Positions 34,601 to 46,129 of a stretch of 64,000 nucleotides of DNA are shown in pieces. The notes below the pieces were generated by a model. That model made no database searches, was not told the DNA's origin, and saw only the letters and a list, made by a program, of their open reading frames with translations. Each line of letters begins with the position of its first letter. The stretch's first letter is position 1. This DNA comes from Allium sativum (Eukaryota; Streptophyta; Magnoliopsida; Asparagales; Amaryllidaceae), in the NCBI GenBank assembly GCA_030737875.1, contig CM060926.1, positions 169,668,579-169,732,578 on the forward strand. The letters run 5' to 3'. The position numbers and the translations under genes are program-made.

Positions 34601-34762
34601 TGAAGGCTACCAGATCAAATAAAAGGTTCTGAAAATTGTTTTCAAAAGGTTTTAAAAGAAAGCATTTTAAAAGAAAAATCTGTTTTGAAAATCATATTAC
34701 CCAAAGCCATATAAATTATGTCCCGATTCTCTGTTTGAATCCTTCTTCCTTTTTGTTTCAGC

Positions 34763-35728
34763 ATGTTTGGGGAATTGAATATTCCTGAATGCATTCAAGT
34801 ACCAGATTGGTTCCGTAGGTATCTTAGGGCTACGGTACCTACCAGAAGTCAAGGGGACATCCCTCCCTCGGCTGCAGCCGTTATTCCTCTACTATCGCGA
34901 GTATGTAATTCCTCTAAGAAATGTCATCGTTGCAAGCGCATGGGTCAATTGGCCAAAGATTGCCGAAGAAGGAAGAACGCTTGCTTCAACTGTGGTAAAG
35001 TTGGACGCTATATTAGGGAATGCCCGAAGAAGCAAGGACAGGGGCAAAAGACAGGGCCACCTAGAAAGCCGATGCATGCTCTCGAGGGTAGAGGACCAGA
35101 CGAAGGTAGGAAAGTTTTTGCTAAAGGATTGATTTCTCTTTCCGATGATCATGTTAGGACTCTTTCTTATTCTGGCACTCTACATTCCTTTATATCTGAT
35201 TCTATGGTTGAGTCTCTACAACTCAGTACTAGTATGTTTTTGGATCCCGTTGTCGTCTCAAACCCCATTGGGGGCTCAGCTCAGCTATTTGTGATTTGTC
35301 GGGGTTTGAGAATATCTGTATGGGGCATCGTGTTTGAGTGCGACGCATATGTGCTTGGTTTCATGGGCTATGGTTTGATTCTAGGGATGGATTGGCTAGC
35401 CATGTTTGGTGACATTCTAGACTGTAAGAGGAGGGTCTTTAGAATTCTGACTATCCATGGGAGGACGCTTGAGATTTCTTATGACCCTAATGGGTCAGTC
35501 GCGCTTAGTTTTCTAGAACCGCTTGATGTTTCTGTAGATGATTTGCGGTCTGTACCTGCAGCCTATGAGTATCATGATGTTTTTGAGGAGGTTCAGGGCT
35601 TACCTCCAAGGCACGAGATTGATTTCTGGATATACTTGTGGACATTGCAAAGCCAGTCGCATTGCACGTGCCACATGGCTCCAAGAGAAAGGAGGGAGCT
35701 CAGCAAGCAAGCATGGGGATCTACTTGA
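34763..35728 (+). pseudogene. gag zinc knuckles and aspartic protease of the outer Gypsy
   Basis: A 321-codon frame. Most of gag is deleted; only the nucleocapsid end is left. Two CCHC-type knuckles are seen at residues 54-67 and 74-87, each with its histidine replaced (Q62 and R82), so zinc binding is doubtful in both. A retropepsin domain follows: the catalytic D-S-G appears as YSG at 136-138, and the second conserved strand ILGMDWL is intact at 206-212. The frame enters the N-terminal part of reverse transcriptase (HDVFEEVQGLPP from 271) and then loses it by a frameshift near 35630. The protein would normally be processed from Gag-Pol inside the particle. Loss of the catalytic aspartate shows it is dead. 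Confidence 0.8.
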
Positions 35729-36240
35729 GAAAGGGTTTATTAAGCGAAGCATATCGAAATGGAGTGCTCCAATAGTATTCGCCACTAAGGCAGATTGTTT
35801 GCTTCACTTATGTGTGGATTACAGGGATTTGAACAAGCTCACTAAGTAAAATAGGCACCCACTTCCAAGGATAGATGATCTGTTTAACTAGCTTGTTAGT
35901 GCATCTGTTTTATCCCAGTTAGACTTGACCACGAGGTTTCATCAGTTGAGGGTGGCTGAGGACAGTATAGACAAGGCCGCTTTTAGAACTCCAGATGGTT
36001 TCTTCGAATGGCCCCTTATGCCTTTTTGGGTTAACAAGTGCACCGGCCTATTTTTTTGATCTGATGAGTAAGTTGTTTTGGGAGTTCCTGAATAAGTTCG
36101 TTATGGTCTTTGTTGATAACACTTGATTTTCTCGAAGCATGAAGAAGAGCATGCCCTATATTTAAAGGAGGTTTTGAAGACTCTCCGAGCGCACCAGCTT
36201 AAGGCAAAATTCTCCAAATGTTATTTTTGGAGAAAAGGAA
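35538..36240 (+). pseudogene. Gypsy reverse transcriptase remnant
   Basis: The second frame picks up after the shift: GFIKRSISKWSAPIVF, then LCVDYRDLNKLTK and a TAA at 35847. It continues as RHPLPRIDDLFN, a TAG, then SQLDLTTRFHQLRV and AFRTPDGFFEWPLMPF, all typical Gypsy RT blocks in order. The catalytic block that should read with two aspartates (DD) appears as VFVDNT near 36110, followed by a stop. A TGA after the LFF string near 36058 and another frame change add to the decay. The palm, fingers and thumb can be followed but no functional enzyme can be made. Confidence 0.8.
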
Positions 36241-36805
36241 GTGAGATTTCTAGGGCATGTGGTCTCTAAGGACGGGGTAACAATGGATCCCACAAAAGTA
36301 GTTGTAGTTCAAAATTTGAAAGCTCCAAAGAATGCAACGAAGGTAAGGAGTTTTCTTGGTTTAGCGGGCTATTATAGGAAGTTCATTAAGGACTTCGCGA
36401 AGATATCAGCCCCACTCACTAGACCTACGAAGAAGAATTTAACATTTTCTTGGGGTGTTGACTGTGAGGATGCTTTTCAGCGATTGAAGAGGTCTCTGAC
36501 AACAGCCCTAGTCTTGACTTTGCCTGATGGAAACAAAGTGTTCACTGTTTACACCGATGCATGTGGTAAAGGGCTTGGTGCTGTTTCGATGCAAGAAGGA
36601 AGGGTAGTATGTTATGGAGGAAGACAGTTTGGGAGTTCATAAGAAAAACTACCCTACTCATGACTTAGAGTTAGCTGCTATAGCATTCGCGCTTAAGACT
36701 TGGCGGCAGTATCTGCTTGGAGGGAGGTTCGAGTTATACATGGACCATAAGTCGCACAAGTATACGTTCTCGCATAAGAATCTCAAATTGACACGGCAAA
36801 GTTAG
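36241..36805 (+). pseudogene. RT connection and RNase H of the outer Gypsy
   Basis: VRFLGHVVSKDGVTMDPTKV, then FLGLAGYYRKFIKDFAKIS mark the end of RT and the connection. LTFSWGVDCEDAFQRLK and FTVYTDACGKGLGAV are the start of Gypsy RNase H with its first catalytic aspartate. A frameshift near 36630 moves to a second frame with KNYPTHDLELAAIAFALKTW and FELYMDHKSHKY, which hold the glutamate and aspartate positions of the RNase H site. The sequence stops near 36803. Confidence 0.8.
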
Positions 36806-37350
36806 GCTTCTACTTGGACTTGAGACTATTAGAGAAACTTCAGAGAAGATTGATCTTATCCACAGGCACATGAAGGCAGCTCAGGATAGGCAGAAGTCAT
36901 ACGCAGATAAGAGATGGACCGATATTGTGTTTGAGGCAGGAGGCACGGTTTTCATCAAAGTATCACCTTGAGGAATATAGTTTGCTTTGGATCAGTAGGG
37001 AAATTGGCGCCAAGTTTTGTAGGACCATTTCCCATAATGGAAAGAATAGGTCAAATGACCTATAGAGTAAAGTTACCAGAAATATTTGTGGAAGTTCATG
37101 ATTTTTTCCACATTTCTCATTTACGAAAGTGTCTGCAAATATCGCATAATTAGTTGAGCTGAGTATGCTTGAGGAAGTAGAGCTGGAGCGGGAGGCGACA
37201 GTTAGACGAGTTCCTATCGGTATTCTTGGATCGGAGGTTAAGAAGCTATGCAACCGGGAGGTTAAGTTAATGAAAGTTTAGCGAGGAGATGACCAAGAGG
37301 ATGCAATTTGGGAGACTAAAGACAAGATTCACGCTTCGTACCCTTTTCCT
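36806..37350 (+). pseudogene. integrase C-terminus and chromodomain-like tail of the outer Gypsy
   Basis: Directly after RNase H the sequence jumps to the end of integrase: AAQDRQKSYADKRW, then GGTVFIKVSP, a stop, then KLAPSFVGPFPIMERIG and VHDFFHISHLRKCL (the GPF/GPY motif). The HHCC zinc domain and the DDE catalytic core are missing, an internal deletion of well over 1 kb. After a stop at 37151 the frame continues with PIGILGSEVKKLCNREV and a degenerate EDAIWETKDKIHASYPF, the tail of Tekay/Del-type chromovirus integrase that resembles a chromodomain. This places the element among the chromoviruses. Confidence 0.75.
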
Positions 37351-37805
37351 TTCAAGGGTATGATCTTAACTTCTTTTTCCAAAGCTTTTATTTGTACTTG
37401 CTCATTAAGTATATCCTATCGATCAAATCTTCGACCTTTAGATAAGGAACCAATGGATGTAAACATGTGTTTGAGACATGTTATGTTTGATGGATGCAAG
37501 TGGATGCAAGTGTTTGCTAGTGGCTGCTCGTGGATACAAATACACACACATTAGGCACTAGATCAGCTCAATCACTCTCGTACTGCATATGGGTGTGTGC
37601 ATTTTAAATTTTATGGATGAAAATGGGTGTATCATTATGTGGATGTTGCATTTGGATGAATGATTGTGCACACATAAAGAACTTACATGTTATACTAGGA
37701 TTATTTGCATAGATTTTGATTACATGGCACGAACATAAATTGCATTGAGGAGGTCAACTGAATCAATAGACCGTCTGATCTTTCGCATTAGTATAGGGAC
37801 ATACA
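37351..37805 (+). other. 3' untranslated internal part of the outer Gypsy, left of element B
   Basis: No frame with recognisable content. There are several copies of GGATGCAAGTG and related short words near 37490-37560. It continues at 51036-51186, where CTTGGAGATTTCGTGGACGA, a CCTTTAAGTAGAAGAGAA purine stretch and the 3' LTR follow. Confidence 0.6.
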
Positions 37806-38765
37806 CACACTGTAACGGCCCAGATTTTTTTTGACCATTTAGTTATTATTTAAAAATGTTTTTTTTATTGTTTTGGAAGTTTAAATGGTTTAATTTCAAT
37901 AATTTTGAATATTTTATTTTATTCCGAAATGGTAGAAATTTAGTGGATCTGTAATATAATGTGAACTGGCAGTATAAAAGGATAAATTTTTAATTTAAAA
38001 TAGTACGTTTACAAAGGATGTAGTAGCTAACGAACTCGGATTTCGATGAAATCAGTTTCATTAAATCTGAAATGATGAAATTAGGTAACCAACCAAGTTA
38101 CGTCAAAAATGGCATCCATATGTGGAAAAGAAAAAATAAAAGGCCAAAATTTGAACTAAATTTTGACGGTAATTGGAATTTGCTAATGCTAACGGCAAAA
38201 CTGGAACCTGAGACCTATCCAGGAAAATCCTAAACATAGGATATTAGCTATATATGAAATCTGGGAAAATCCTATAACGGATATAGAAAGTTATTAAGAA
38301 AACAAAATTTAAATAAATTATTTGAAAATCTAAGCAAACTCCGATTTTTGATTTGAATACATAGAATTGAAGTACGTTAAAAACCGGACCAGATGGTGGA
38401 AGAATTTCTGAAAACCGTTATCGTTTGATACTCCAACATGAGACCGGAAGGTGTTGAAACTAACACAAAACACTATTTTGAATTTGAATTTAAATTATTT
38501 GAAAGTTCAAACGAATTCAAAATTTAAATATTTTTATATATTATTGAAGAGCAAGAAAAATTGAACAGCATGGTTGAAAAAGATTTTGGATAAGGTATCA
38601 ATAAGTAAGTCAAATTAACGTCCGAATAGGGTTGAGAAAACACACTTTACTATTCATAAATTATTAAATTTATTTATAATTTAATAAATTTAAGGATTAA
38701 TCCTAGCCATCCATTTTCGACCGTTGGATTCGCGCCACCTCAGCAATCCATGTGACTCCTTCGGC

Positions 38766-38773
38766 TATAAATA
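38766..38773 (+). promoter_or_regulatory. TATA box of element B 5' LTR
   Basis: TATAAATA followed by a run of ten C and a CT-rich leader with CTCCCCCTCCTCCTC. It lies 956 bp into the LTR, about the same distance as the candidate in element A. Confidence 0.65.
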
Positions 38774-40457
38774 CCCCCCCCCCTTCATTTTAAACTCACT
38801 CCCCCTCCTCCTCTTTCAAGCTTTGGCAATGGCAGAAATAATAATAAAATATTAGGAAATAGGGAAAAGGGAAGGAAGGGAGAAAGGAGGGCAAGACGGG
38901 GAGCTAGGGACTCTTAGGCAGAGGCTTGGGCTTCGCGGGGTAAGTTTTTAAATAATATTTATTTATTTATTTGTGTAATATATATATATATTATAATTAA
39001 AATAGAATTTGTAAAAATAAATATCAGAACATTCTAAGGGTGACAGAGAGGATAGTGTCTAAGGCTTGAGTTTGGAAAATATAGTTTCCTGCTCTCCCTG
39101 GCTATCCCTAACTGATCCGACGGATGGGATGATTAATTTAAATTTAAATTTAAAATTTAATTTGAATTTAAAACAGACCAGGGGCATTTTCGTAATTTTT
39201 AACCATAAACTTTAAAAGCTTATAACTTTTTCAAAACAAGTCGGATTTCCACGAAACAAGGACCGTTGGATTCTTATCGGAAAATACTTTAAAATGAGTG
39301 GAAGCAGATTTTTGATCCGGGTTAAAAAATTTAAGTTATAATTAAATGAATATTTTTAAATATTTTATTTGAAAATTAAATTTAATTAATATTAAAATGG
39401 TTTTTCAATTTTAAAAAAATTTGGATATGGCTAGAGATGGGAAAGTATGATTTTTTAGAAGGGTAGGGAAGGTAATTTGGCTAATAACGCAATTAGAAAT
39501 TAATTAAGATAAAAATAATTTAATTAATTTAATTAAATATATATTCATTTAAATTAGGTAAATATTGTAAATAGCATAACTTTTGCATACATTAACGAAA
39601 TTTAACGAAACAGGATCCGTTGGGATCGTATGGACGAGCACTACGCAATGGAACTGACCGCAAGTGGATTGGAGCTCGTTTGGATTTATGGTGAAATTTA
39701 ACGTCTGAACCAAATCAATGACCGATTATCGTTATTCAACGATAAACCGTTCAAGGTGAGTAAATCTCACTAACTCTGAGCACTTTATATTTTTATAAAG
39801 TATTTTTAGAACTGATAATTATTGGTTGAATTGCTGAGTGTTGATTGTTTGGTTGAACTGCTAGTCAATTGATTGAAAATACCGATATAGTTATATATAT
39901 CGTTAACCGATGTGGATTTTGTTTATCAGAATACCTCATATTGAAATGAAATTGATGTGAATTATATTGTGTAACATCTGTGGATGCAGGGAAACAGGTC
40001 GGAGGAATCCAACTGGATTCCTCAACATTTATTTATCGTTTTTCATATATTCTGATATATGATGTGTTATATCATCTGTTGTTGAACCTGTGTGTTTGGA
40101 TGATGATTGAACCTTTTGATTTGGTATTTTTATACCATAAGTGATACTAGAAAGTGAAAAGGGATTTTCAAAGTTTATTTTGAAAATAAATTATTTATAT
40201 AAAATCAATAGATTTTATATATAAAAGGAAGAGAATTTCATGAGAGAAAATGATTATAGAATCAAAGCATTTGTAAAAAAAACAAATATTGGTGAAATCA
40301 AATAGAAGGGAAAATATTGGTGAAATCAAATAAAAGGGAAATATTTGTGAAACGATTACAAATAGAAATAAAAAGGGAAACATTCGTAAAAGTATTTACA
40401 AATGGAATTGAAAAGGGAATATTCATGTAGGGAATAAAGAAAAGTTGACAGAAGTAC

Positions 40458-40590
40458 TTATTTGTTAAATAAATAGAAAAGTTAAAAGAAATATTTATTT
40501 GTTGAATAAATAGAAAAGTTAAAGGAAATATTTATTTGTTAAATAAATAGAAGCGAAAAGAGAATAGTTATTTGTTGAGTAAACGAATAG
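40458..40590 (+). repeat. about 40-bp tandem repeat in element B 5' LTR
   Basis: Three to four units contain TTATTTGTTAAATAAATAGA followed by AAAGTTAAA(A/G)GAAATA. TTTGTTAAATAAA is close to a dyad. The counterpart is near 47814-47946. Confidence 0.7.
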
Positions 40591-40689
40591 AAAAAGAATC
40601 TATTCAAGGGAAGTAATTCAAAGGAATTATTCCAAAGGAATTATTCAAAAGAGAAAAGTCAAAGGGATTAATTCAAAAGAGTTAATCAA

Positions 40690-40940
40690 CTAGAGTTAAA
40701 CCATTGGAGTTAAACTGTTAGAGTTAAACAGTTGGAGTTAAACTGTTAGAGTTAAACAGTTGGAGTTAAACTGTTAGAGTTAAACCGTTGAAGTTAAACT
40801 GTCAGAGTTAAACCGTAAAGTTAAACAGTTAGAGTTAGTTATTTAGAGTTAACCAGTTAGAGTTATTCAGTTAGAGTTATCCAGTTAGAGTTATTCAGTT
40901 AGAATTAACCAGTTAGAGTTAATCAGTTAGAGTTAATCGT
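40690..40940 (+). repeat. GTTAGAGTTAAAC array in element B 5' LTR
   Basis: About 18 variants of a 13-bp word (GTTAGAGTTAAAC, or GTTGGAGTTAAAC), partly arranged as a 26-bp dimer. In the second half the word shifts to CAGTTAGAGTTAT. The counterpart is at about 48045-48296. Confidence 0.8.
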
Positions 40941-41298
40941 TTTGAGTCAAATCGAACTAGAGTTATTCAAATATAGTAATCGAATAAGGGTTAATTGGAT
41001 ATTAGTTATTCAATTAGAATTGATCGAATCTAATTATTCGAGATAGAGTTAAAAATAGACAAAGTTATTTAAGGATGAATTTCCATTTAGCACGACTGCT
41101 AGCGTAATTCGCAGGGCTGCAGATAGCCTACGGCGGTCGAATGTTTCCTGAGGGAATCAGGCGTAACCATTGTGATCGCTGCGATCTAGAGTCAAGCAAA
41201 TGGTGTTAAATCAAATAGTAATTAATCAATAGAAGTTAATTAAGTCGAGTTAGTCAAGTATTAGTAAATTAAGTAGGGTTAGTCAAAAAGGGAATTAA

Positions 41299-41552
41299 TC
41301 GAATATCACCTATTCGAAGTAGAGTTATCGAATATAGTTTATTCGAGAAGAGTAATCGAATATAGTTCGTTCGAAGTGTGTTAAATCGAATATAGTTATT
41401 CGAAGGAGAGAATTATCGAATATGGTTTATTCGAAGTGAGATTTTTCGAATATTAGTTATTCGAAGAAAAGGATTATCGAATATTAGTTATTCGAACAGG
41501 GGAATCGAATATAGTTTATTCGAAAGAGAATTATCGGATAGTGATTATTCGA
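41299..41552 (+). repeat. palindromic TCGAATATAGTTATTCGA array in element B 5' LTR
   Basis: About nine units carry TCGAATAT-AGTT(T)-ATTCGA, an imperfect dyad with arms TCGAATA and TATTCGA, separated by short purine spacers such as AGAAGAGTAA. The counterpart is at about 48655-48910. Confidence 0.8.
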
Positions 41553-43235
41553 GAGTGAATCATACATGGAAATTCGATTATATCGAATCAAGGGAAGTAA
41601 TGTTTACTTTCCATTTCAAATCAAGTTTTAATTATCTGTTAATAAAGTAGTTGGTTGTTTATTTATCCAAATTAAGATATGGAAATATATTTAAGTTAAC
41701 ATATTTTGAAAGCATGGAATTATAACATTTACGGTTATAATTAAATGATTCAGTAAAGGAAGTAGATTCATAAATAGAATCCGAGAGTTCGCAAGGAAGT
41801 TTCTTAAAGAGTAATGTTTGAACTTTGTCTATTTCGAAGTTAGAAATGTTGTTCAGTTAAGGTCTGAGAGGTAATTATACCCCAACTTGATTGACTTCGT
41901 TTTTAACTAAGAAGTGGATAAGGTTCGAGAGTGAAAGGGGTTAAGTGAATTTAGTTAATGAGCGAAATGGTTGGTGTTGGCATAGCGATGTTTATTCAAA
42001 CATCAGTCTAAACCCAATGAAGGAGATTTGGAAATGTCTTCCAAATGAAAATCAGAAATGTTTTCTGAATATAGAAAATGAGAAATGGAATTGTTTTCCA
42101 TTGTTAATAACGTATATTTTCTAAATATAGTAAATAAGAAATATAGGAAAACAAGAATAAGGAAAAGGGTAAATTTATGATAATTTGATGATGAATGATG
42201 ATTGATCGATAGAATTTCCATCTGGAAATAATATCGTTGTTTGCACACCGACATGTTTTTAATTGATAGTTAAATCACCGACTATCAAAGTTTTGACCAT
42301 TTTAACGTTGTTAATATGGAGAGACCGGTCGGATTATTATCCAGAGAACCACTCCGTATTGGCATAAGCGTTGCGAATCAAGTATGCTGAATATATTGAA
42401 GACGGAGTTATGCAAGGGCTATCCTATTTACAGAATAGTGCCTTCGGTTTGTCCAGTCCCAGGACAAACGTGAATGGACGAATGTCTGACAGAGTATATT
42501 CAAAGGATCGCGTAAGTTGATCTCTTCAAACGTACTTACGTTTGGTGGCAGAGGAATTCGTTTCTCTTAGCTGTATACCCGTGGTATTTTTGGTGAAATC
42601 AATTTGTGATTTGGCGGGTATGACGATGTGGCATTCAAAGTAATGGAGGTGAGATCTGTCAAAAGATACGTTATGACCTCAAGCCTCATCCACCGGGAAA
42701 TGACAAAAATCGGGCAGGCAGCATGGCTATGTGGGTCGCACCCATTAGGATGTATGCTCACCTATCTAGAGAAATTTCTTTTGTTCTTAAATCTATCGAT
42801 GCTGTCCCTTATCGGGAGACAGTTGCTGATCCCAACCATTGGTGATATACATTCGATACACTCAAGCGAAATGAGTGGTCGGTCATATGTGGGCCGGGTT
42901 GCAAGATGTTCTTGTTGAACCCAGTGTATTTGCCTCTAGAGATACACGTTCGGAAGGTGGTCCCATACCTTGTCAAGTTGGAATCCAATCTCCAATAAGT
43001 GCCTGCGAGTTTGATTGTATATTATATATGTAGAGCGTGAGATGCAAGCGTTCTACTAGATTTTAATTACTTGTGATTAGACATTATTATAATATCAGAT
43101 AATATATGATTTCCAAAGTGTTTTGGGTTATCGTAAGGTAAAAGCCATCCGTATTTATGAGTGGATTGGTCTTACGATTATCTTTTCTTTTGAAAAGGAT
43201 TTTGAAAAGTTAAACCAAATGATTGGAGTTTACTC

Positions 43236-43514
43236 ACACCAGTCCCATGACTGACCCAGAGTTATGTTTTGTTTTGTTTTCCCTAAACTCTTGGGTGCCC
43301 AAATTTGTACGGGCAGTCAAGTAGTCAGGATTTGCAGGTATGCTTGAAGAGCTTGGAGCAGGAGGCTTCAAGATTTTTCTAGCTATTGATTATTCCGCTG
43401 TGATGAAAGTGTTGTACTCTGATAATGGTATGATATACATATACTACTTTGATTTCAAGATATGTTGTCTATTATATTTTATTCGTTCCGCTGTGAGATT
43501 CGTGTTACTCTGAT
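43236..43514 (+). promoter_or_regulatory. conserved distal LTR block of element B
   Basis: CACACCAGTCCCATGACTGA, CTTGGGTGCCC, ACGGGCAGTCAAGTAG, then TTCCGCTG at 43393 and 43486, each followed by ACTCTGAT (43416 and 43507). The order matches 13806-14073 in element A. The pair TTCCGCTG then ACTCTGAT is duplicated in tandem here. Confidence 0.5.
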
Positions 43515-43673
43515 GTTGTTGTGTTCTTCTTCTTCTTCTGTTCTAATTTTCTATCTTATCTATCCTCACCCTCTAATTTCTTTCTTGGACTATCCGGTAA
43601 TTTCGACTTTTGATTGTTCGATAGGTGTTATATATCGGATAACCAAGGTCGCTTTTTCCCAGGTCGTTACAGT

Positions 43674-43685
43674 TGGTATCAGAGC
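43674..43685 (+). promoter_or_regulatory. primer binding site of element B
   Basis: TGGTATCAGAGC, two bases after the 5' LTR. Confidence 0.9.
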
Positions 43686-43687
43686 TG

Positions 43688-43757
43688 AAGGTTAAGTATT
43701 ACCTTGGCTCTGTGGCGTGATTCAGTAGAGATGGGGTTAGTAATACCCTAAACTGAG
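43688..43757 (+). promoter_or_regulatory. leader stem-loops of element B, candidate packaging signal
   Basis: Stem-loop 1 (43688-43705): AAGGT/ACCTT around an 8-nt loop, beginning right after the PBS. Stem-loop 2 (43721-43757): outer TTCAGT/ACTGAG, inner TGGGGT/ACCCTA, 7-nt loop TAGTAAT. The second matches stem-loop 3 of element A. Relative to A, the fifth outer pair changes from T-A to G-C, the first from C-G to T-G, and an inner T-G wobble becomes T-A, all keeping pairing. Confidence 0.6.
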
Positions 43758-45150
43758 TTTGAGTGTATATATACGAGTGAACGTATTTGTTATTTGATAT
43801 AAAATGATTTTATATTGTGGAGATTTATTGGTTGAGTTGTTTATGATTTCTGGTCGATCAGTTTGATCCACTGTATCGATAGGGGTTTATAAACGCTTGA
43901 ATACGATGAACCGACACAGTATGTTTTGAAAAAGGGTGAATGAAATAATTTTTACCCAAATTATATTTTGATATAAGCAAAGTATAGATATTTGAAATTA
44001 TTATAGTATATTGAATGTGTTGGTTGTGATTATAATCGAATAAGATTATAAAATGTGGAATGGTTATGTAAATAAAAAATCAAAATTCATATAAGTGAAA
44101 TATATGAAATCAGATGAATTAAATCTGAATTTAAGTTCAGAATTGGAATTAAAATTGCTAAAATTTGAATAAGCGTTGTAAATGGAATTAAATTGAATAT
44201 ATGTGAATTTTAAAATCCTGGGAGATTTTAAATTTGTTACAAGCATTAAAAAGGGATATTTTGAAATGAATTTCAAAATGAAAGTGTTTAGAAATGGTTT
44301 TGAAAGTGACATAGTATTGAACTCACTTCGATAGCTAGAAAATAAATTCCGATGTTGATCCGGACATCATCGGTGTTCATTTTCGAGTTTGTAAGTGACA
44401 GATTACTACCAAAGATTTTGTTTTTGAATTGTTTTGAGAAACCAAGTTGTTTTGATATTCCAAAGGGATATTTGATTTTTGGAAAAGGCAAAGCTATTTG
44501 AAACTCCCAGGTATGATTGTTTGAAATAAACAAAAATTAAATAGAAATTTGTGAAAGCAAATTTGAAATTGAGTTGAAGCCAGTTCAGTGGAAATTGAGT
44601 TGAATTGAAATAAAATGGTATCAAGTAGAATTGGACTGAATTAGAGATTATCTGGGATAGAAATGGATGGTCGAGCAAGAAATTTGAATTGAGATTGGAA
44701 TTGCAGTTTGATTGAAATTTGGCTTGGTTATAAGCGGATGGTCGTGCTGAAGATAAAAGTGATTGGGAGTTTGATTGGGATGATAGTGGTATATGCTAAA
44801 TTGATAGCAGAATTGAATGCCGACAAAAAGGTACACGTACATATTCATATGAGTTGGATGAGATTTATGAGCCTATTTCGCAAGCCACTTGGCTGTCTGA
44901 TTTTCTTTTGGGTTGAAGAAGGCCTAGAGAGGCGAGTTGGAGTTCGAGCTATTGACCAGTACAAAGGAGATGCTGGCGAAATTTTTCAGAAATTTCGAAT
45001 GTTAGAAAATTTTTAGAATTTTTGAAATTTTCGTTTATAGAAATAAATTAATTAGAATTAATTGGTTTAGTGAAACCGGAGTAAATAAATAATTTTAACC
45101 TAGTTATAAAGTTCATTTTTTTACCTTAGCAATTTCGAGGACGAAATTAT
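43758..45150 (+). other. internal region of element B, non-coding
   Basis: The stretch is AT-rich with many short direct repeats of GAATTGAAAT type. A 102-codon plus-strand frame at 44708-45016 has no recognisable gag or pol motif. The end holds the sequence AATTTCGAGGACGAAATTAT (about 45131-45150), a small dyad also seen in element A and typical of the region before the PPT in Tekay/Del-type elements. Confidence 0.6.
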
Positions 45151-45166
45151 TTTAAGGGGGAAAGAA
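45151..45166 (+). promoter_or_regulatory. polypurine tract of element B
   Basis: TTTAAGGGGGAAAGAA directly before the 3' LTR. Confidence 0.85.
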
Positions 45167-46121
45167 TGTAACGGCCCAGATTTTTTTTGACCATTTAGTT
45201 ATTATTTAAAAATGTTTTTTTTATTGTTTTGGAAGTTTAAATGGTTTAATTTCAATAATTTTGAATATTTTATTTTATTCCGAAATGGTAGAAATTTAGT
45301 GGATCTGTAATATAATGTGAACTGGCAGTATAAAAGGATAAATTTTTAATTTAAAATAGTACGTTTACAAAGGATGTAGTAGCTAACGAACTCGGATTTC
45401 GATGAAATCAGTTTCATTAAATCTGAAATGATGAAATTAGGTAACCAACCAAGTTACGTCAAAAATGGCATCCATATGTGGAAAAGAAAAAATAAAAGGC
45501 CAAAATTTGAACTAAATTTTAACGGTAATTGGAATTTGCTAATGCTAACGGCAAAACTGGAACCTGAGACCTATCCAGGAAAATCCTAAACATAGGATAT
45601 TAGCAATATATGAAATCTGGGAAAATCCTATAACGGATATAGAAAGTTATTAAGAAAACAAAATTTAAATAAATTATTTGAAAATCTAAACAAACTCCGA
45701 TTTTTGATTTGAATACATAGAATTGAAGTACGTTAAAAACCGGACCAGATGGTGGAAGAATTTCTGAAAACCGTTATCGTTTGATACTCCAACATGAGAC
45801 CGGAAGGTGTTGAAACTAACACAAAACACTATTTTGAATTTGAATTTAAATTATTTGAAAGTTCAAACGAATTCAAAATTTAAATATTTTTATATATTAT
45901 TGAAGAGCAAGAAAAATTGAACAGCATGGTTGAAAAAGATTTTGGATAAGGTATCAATAAGTAAGTCAAATTAACGTCCGAATAGGGTTGAGAAAACACA
46001 CTTTACTATTCATAAATTATTAAATTTATTTATAATTTAATAAATTTAAGGATTAATCCTAGCCATCCATTTTCGACCGTTGGATTCGCGCCACCTCAGC
46101 AATCCATGTGACTCCTTCGGC

Positions 46122-46129
46122 TATAAATA
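46122..46129 (+). promoter_or_regulatory. TATA box of element B 3' LTR
   Basis: Same TATAAATA, C run and CT-rich leader as at 38766. Transcription from here would read into the outer Gypsy 3' LTR. Confidence 0.6.

Larger units (their letters stand above)
37811..43671 (+). repeat. 5' LTR of element B (5.86 kb)
   Basis: Starts TGTAACGGCCCAG and ends CAGGTCGTTACA. It holds a TATA box at 38766, an AT-rich arm, three families of tandem repeats (40458-40590, 40690-40940, 41299-41552), a GC-richer block near 41090-41200 and the conserved distal block 43236-43514. Confidence 0.88.

Noticed and set aside
44708..45016. 102-codon frame in the internal region of element B
   Set aside because: No gag, pol or other known motif, and composition matches the surrounding AT-rich repeats.
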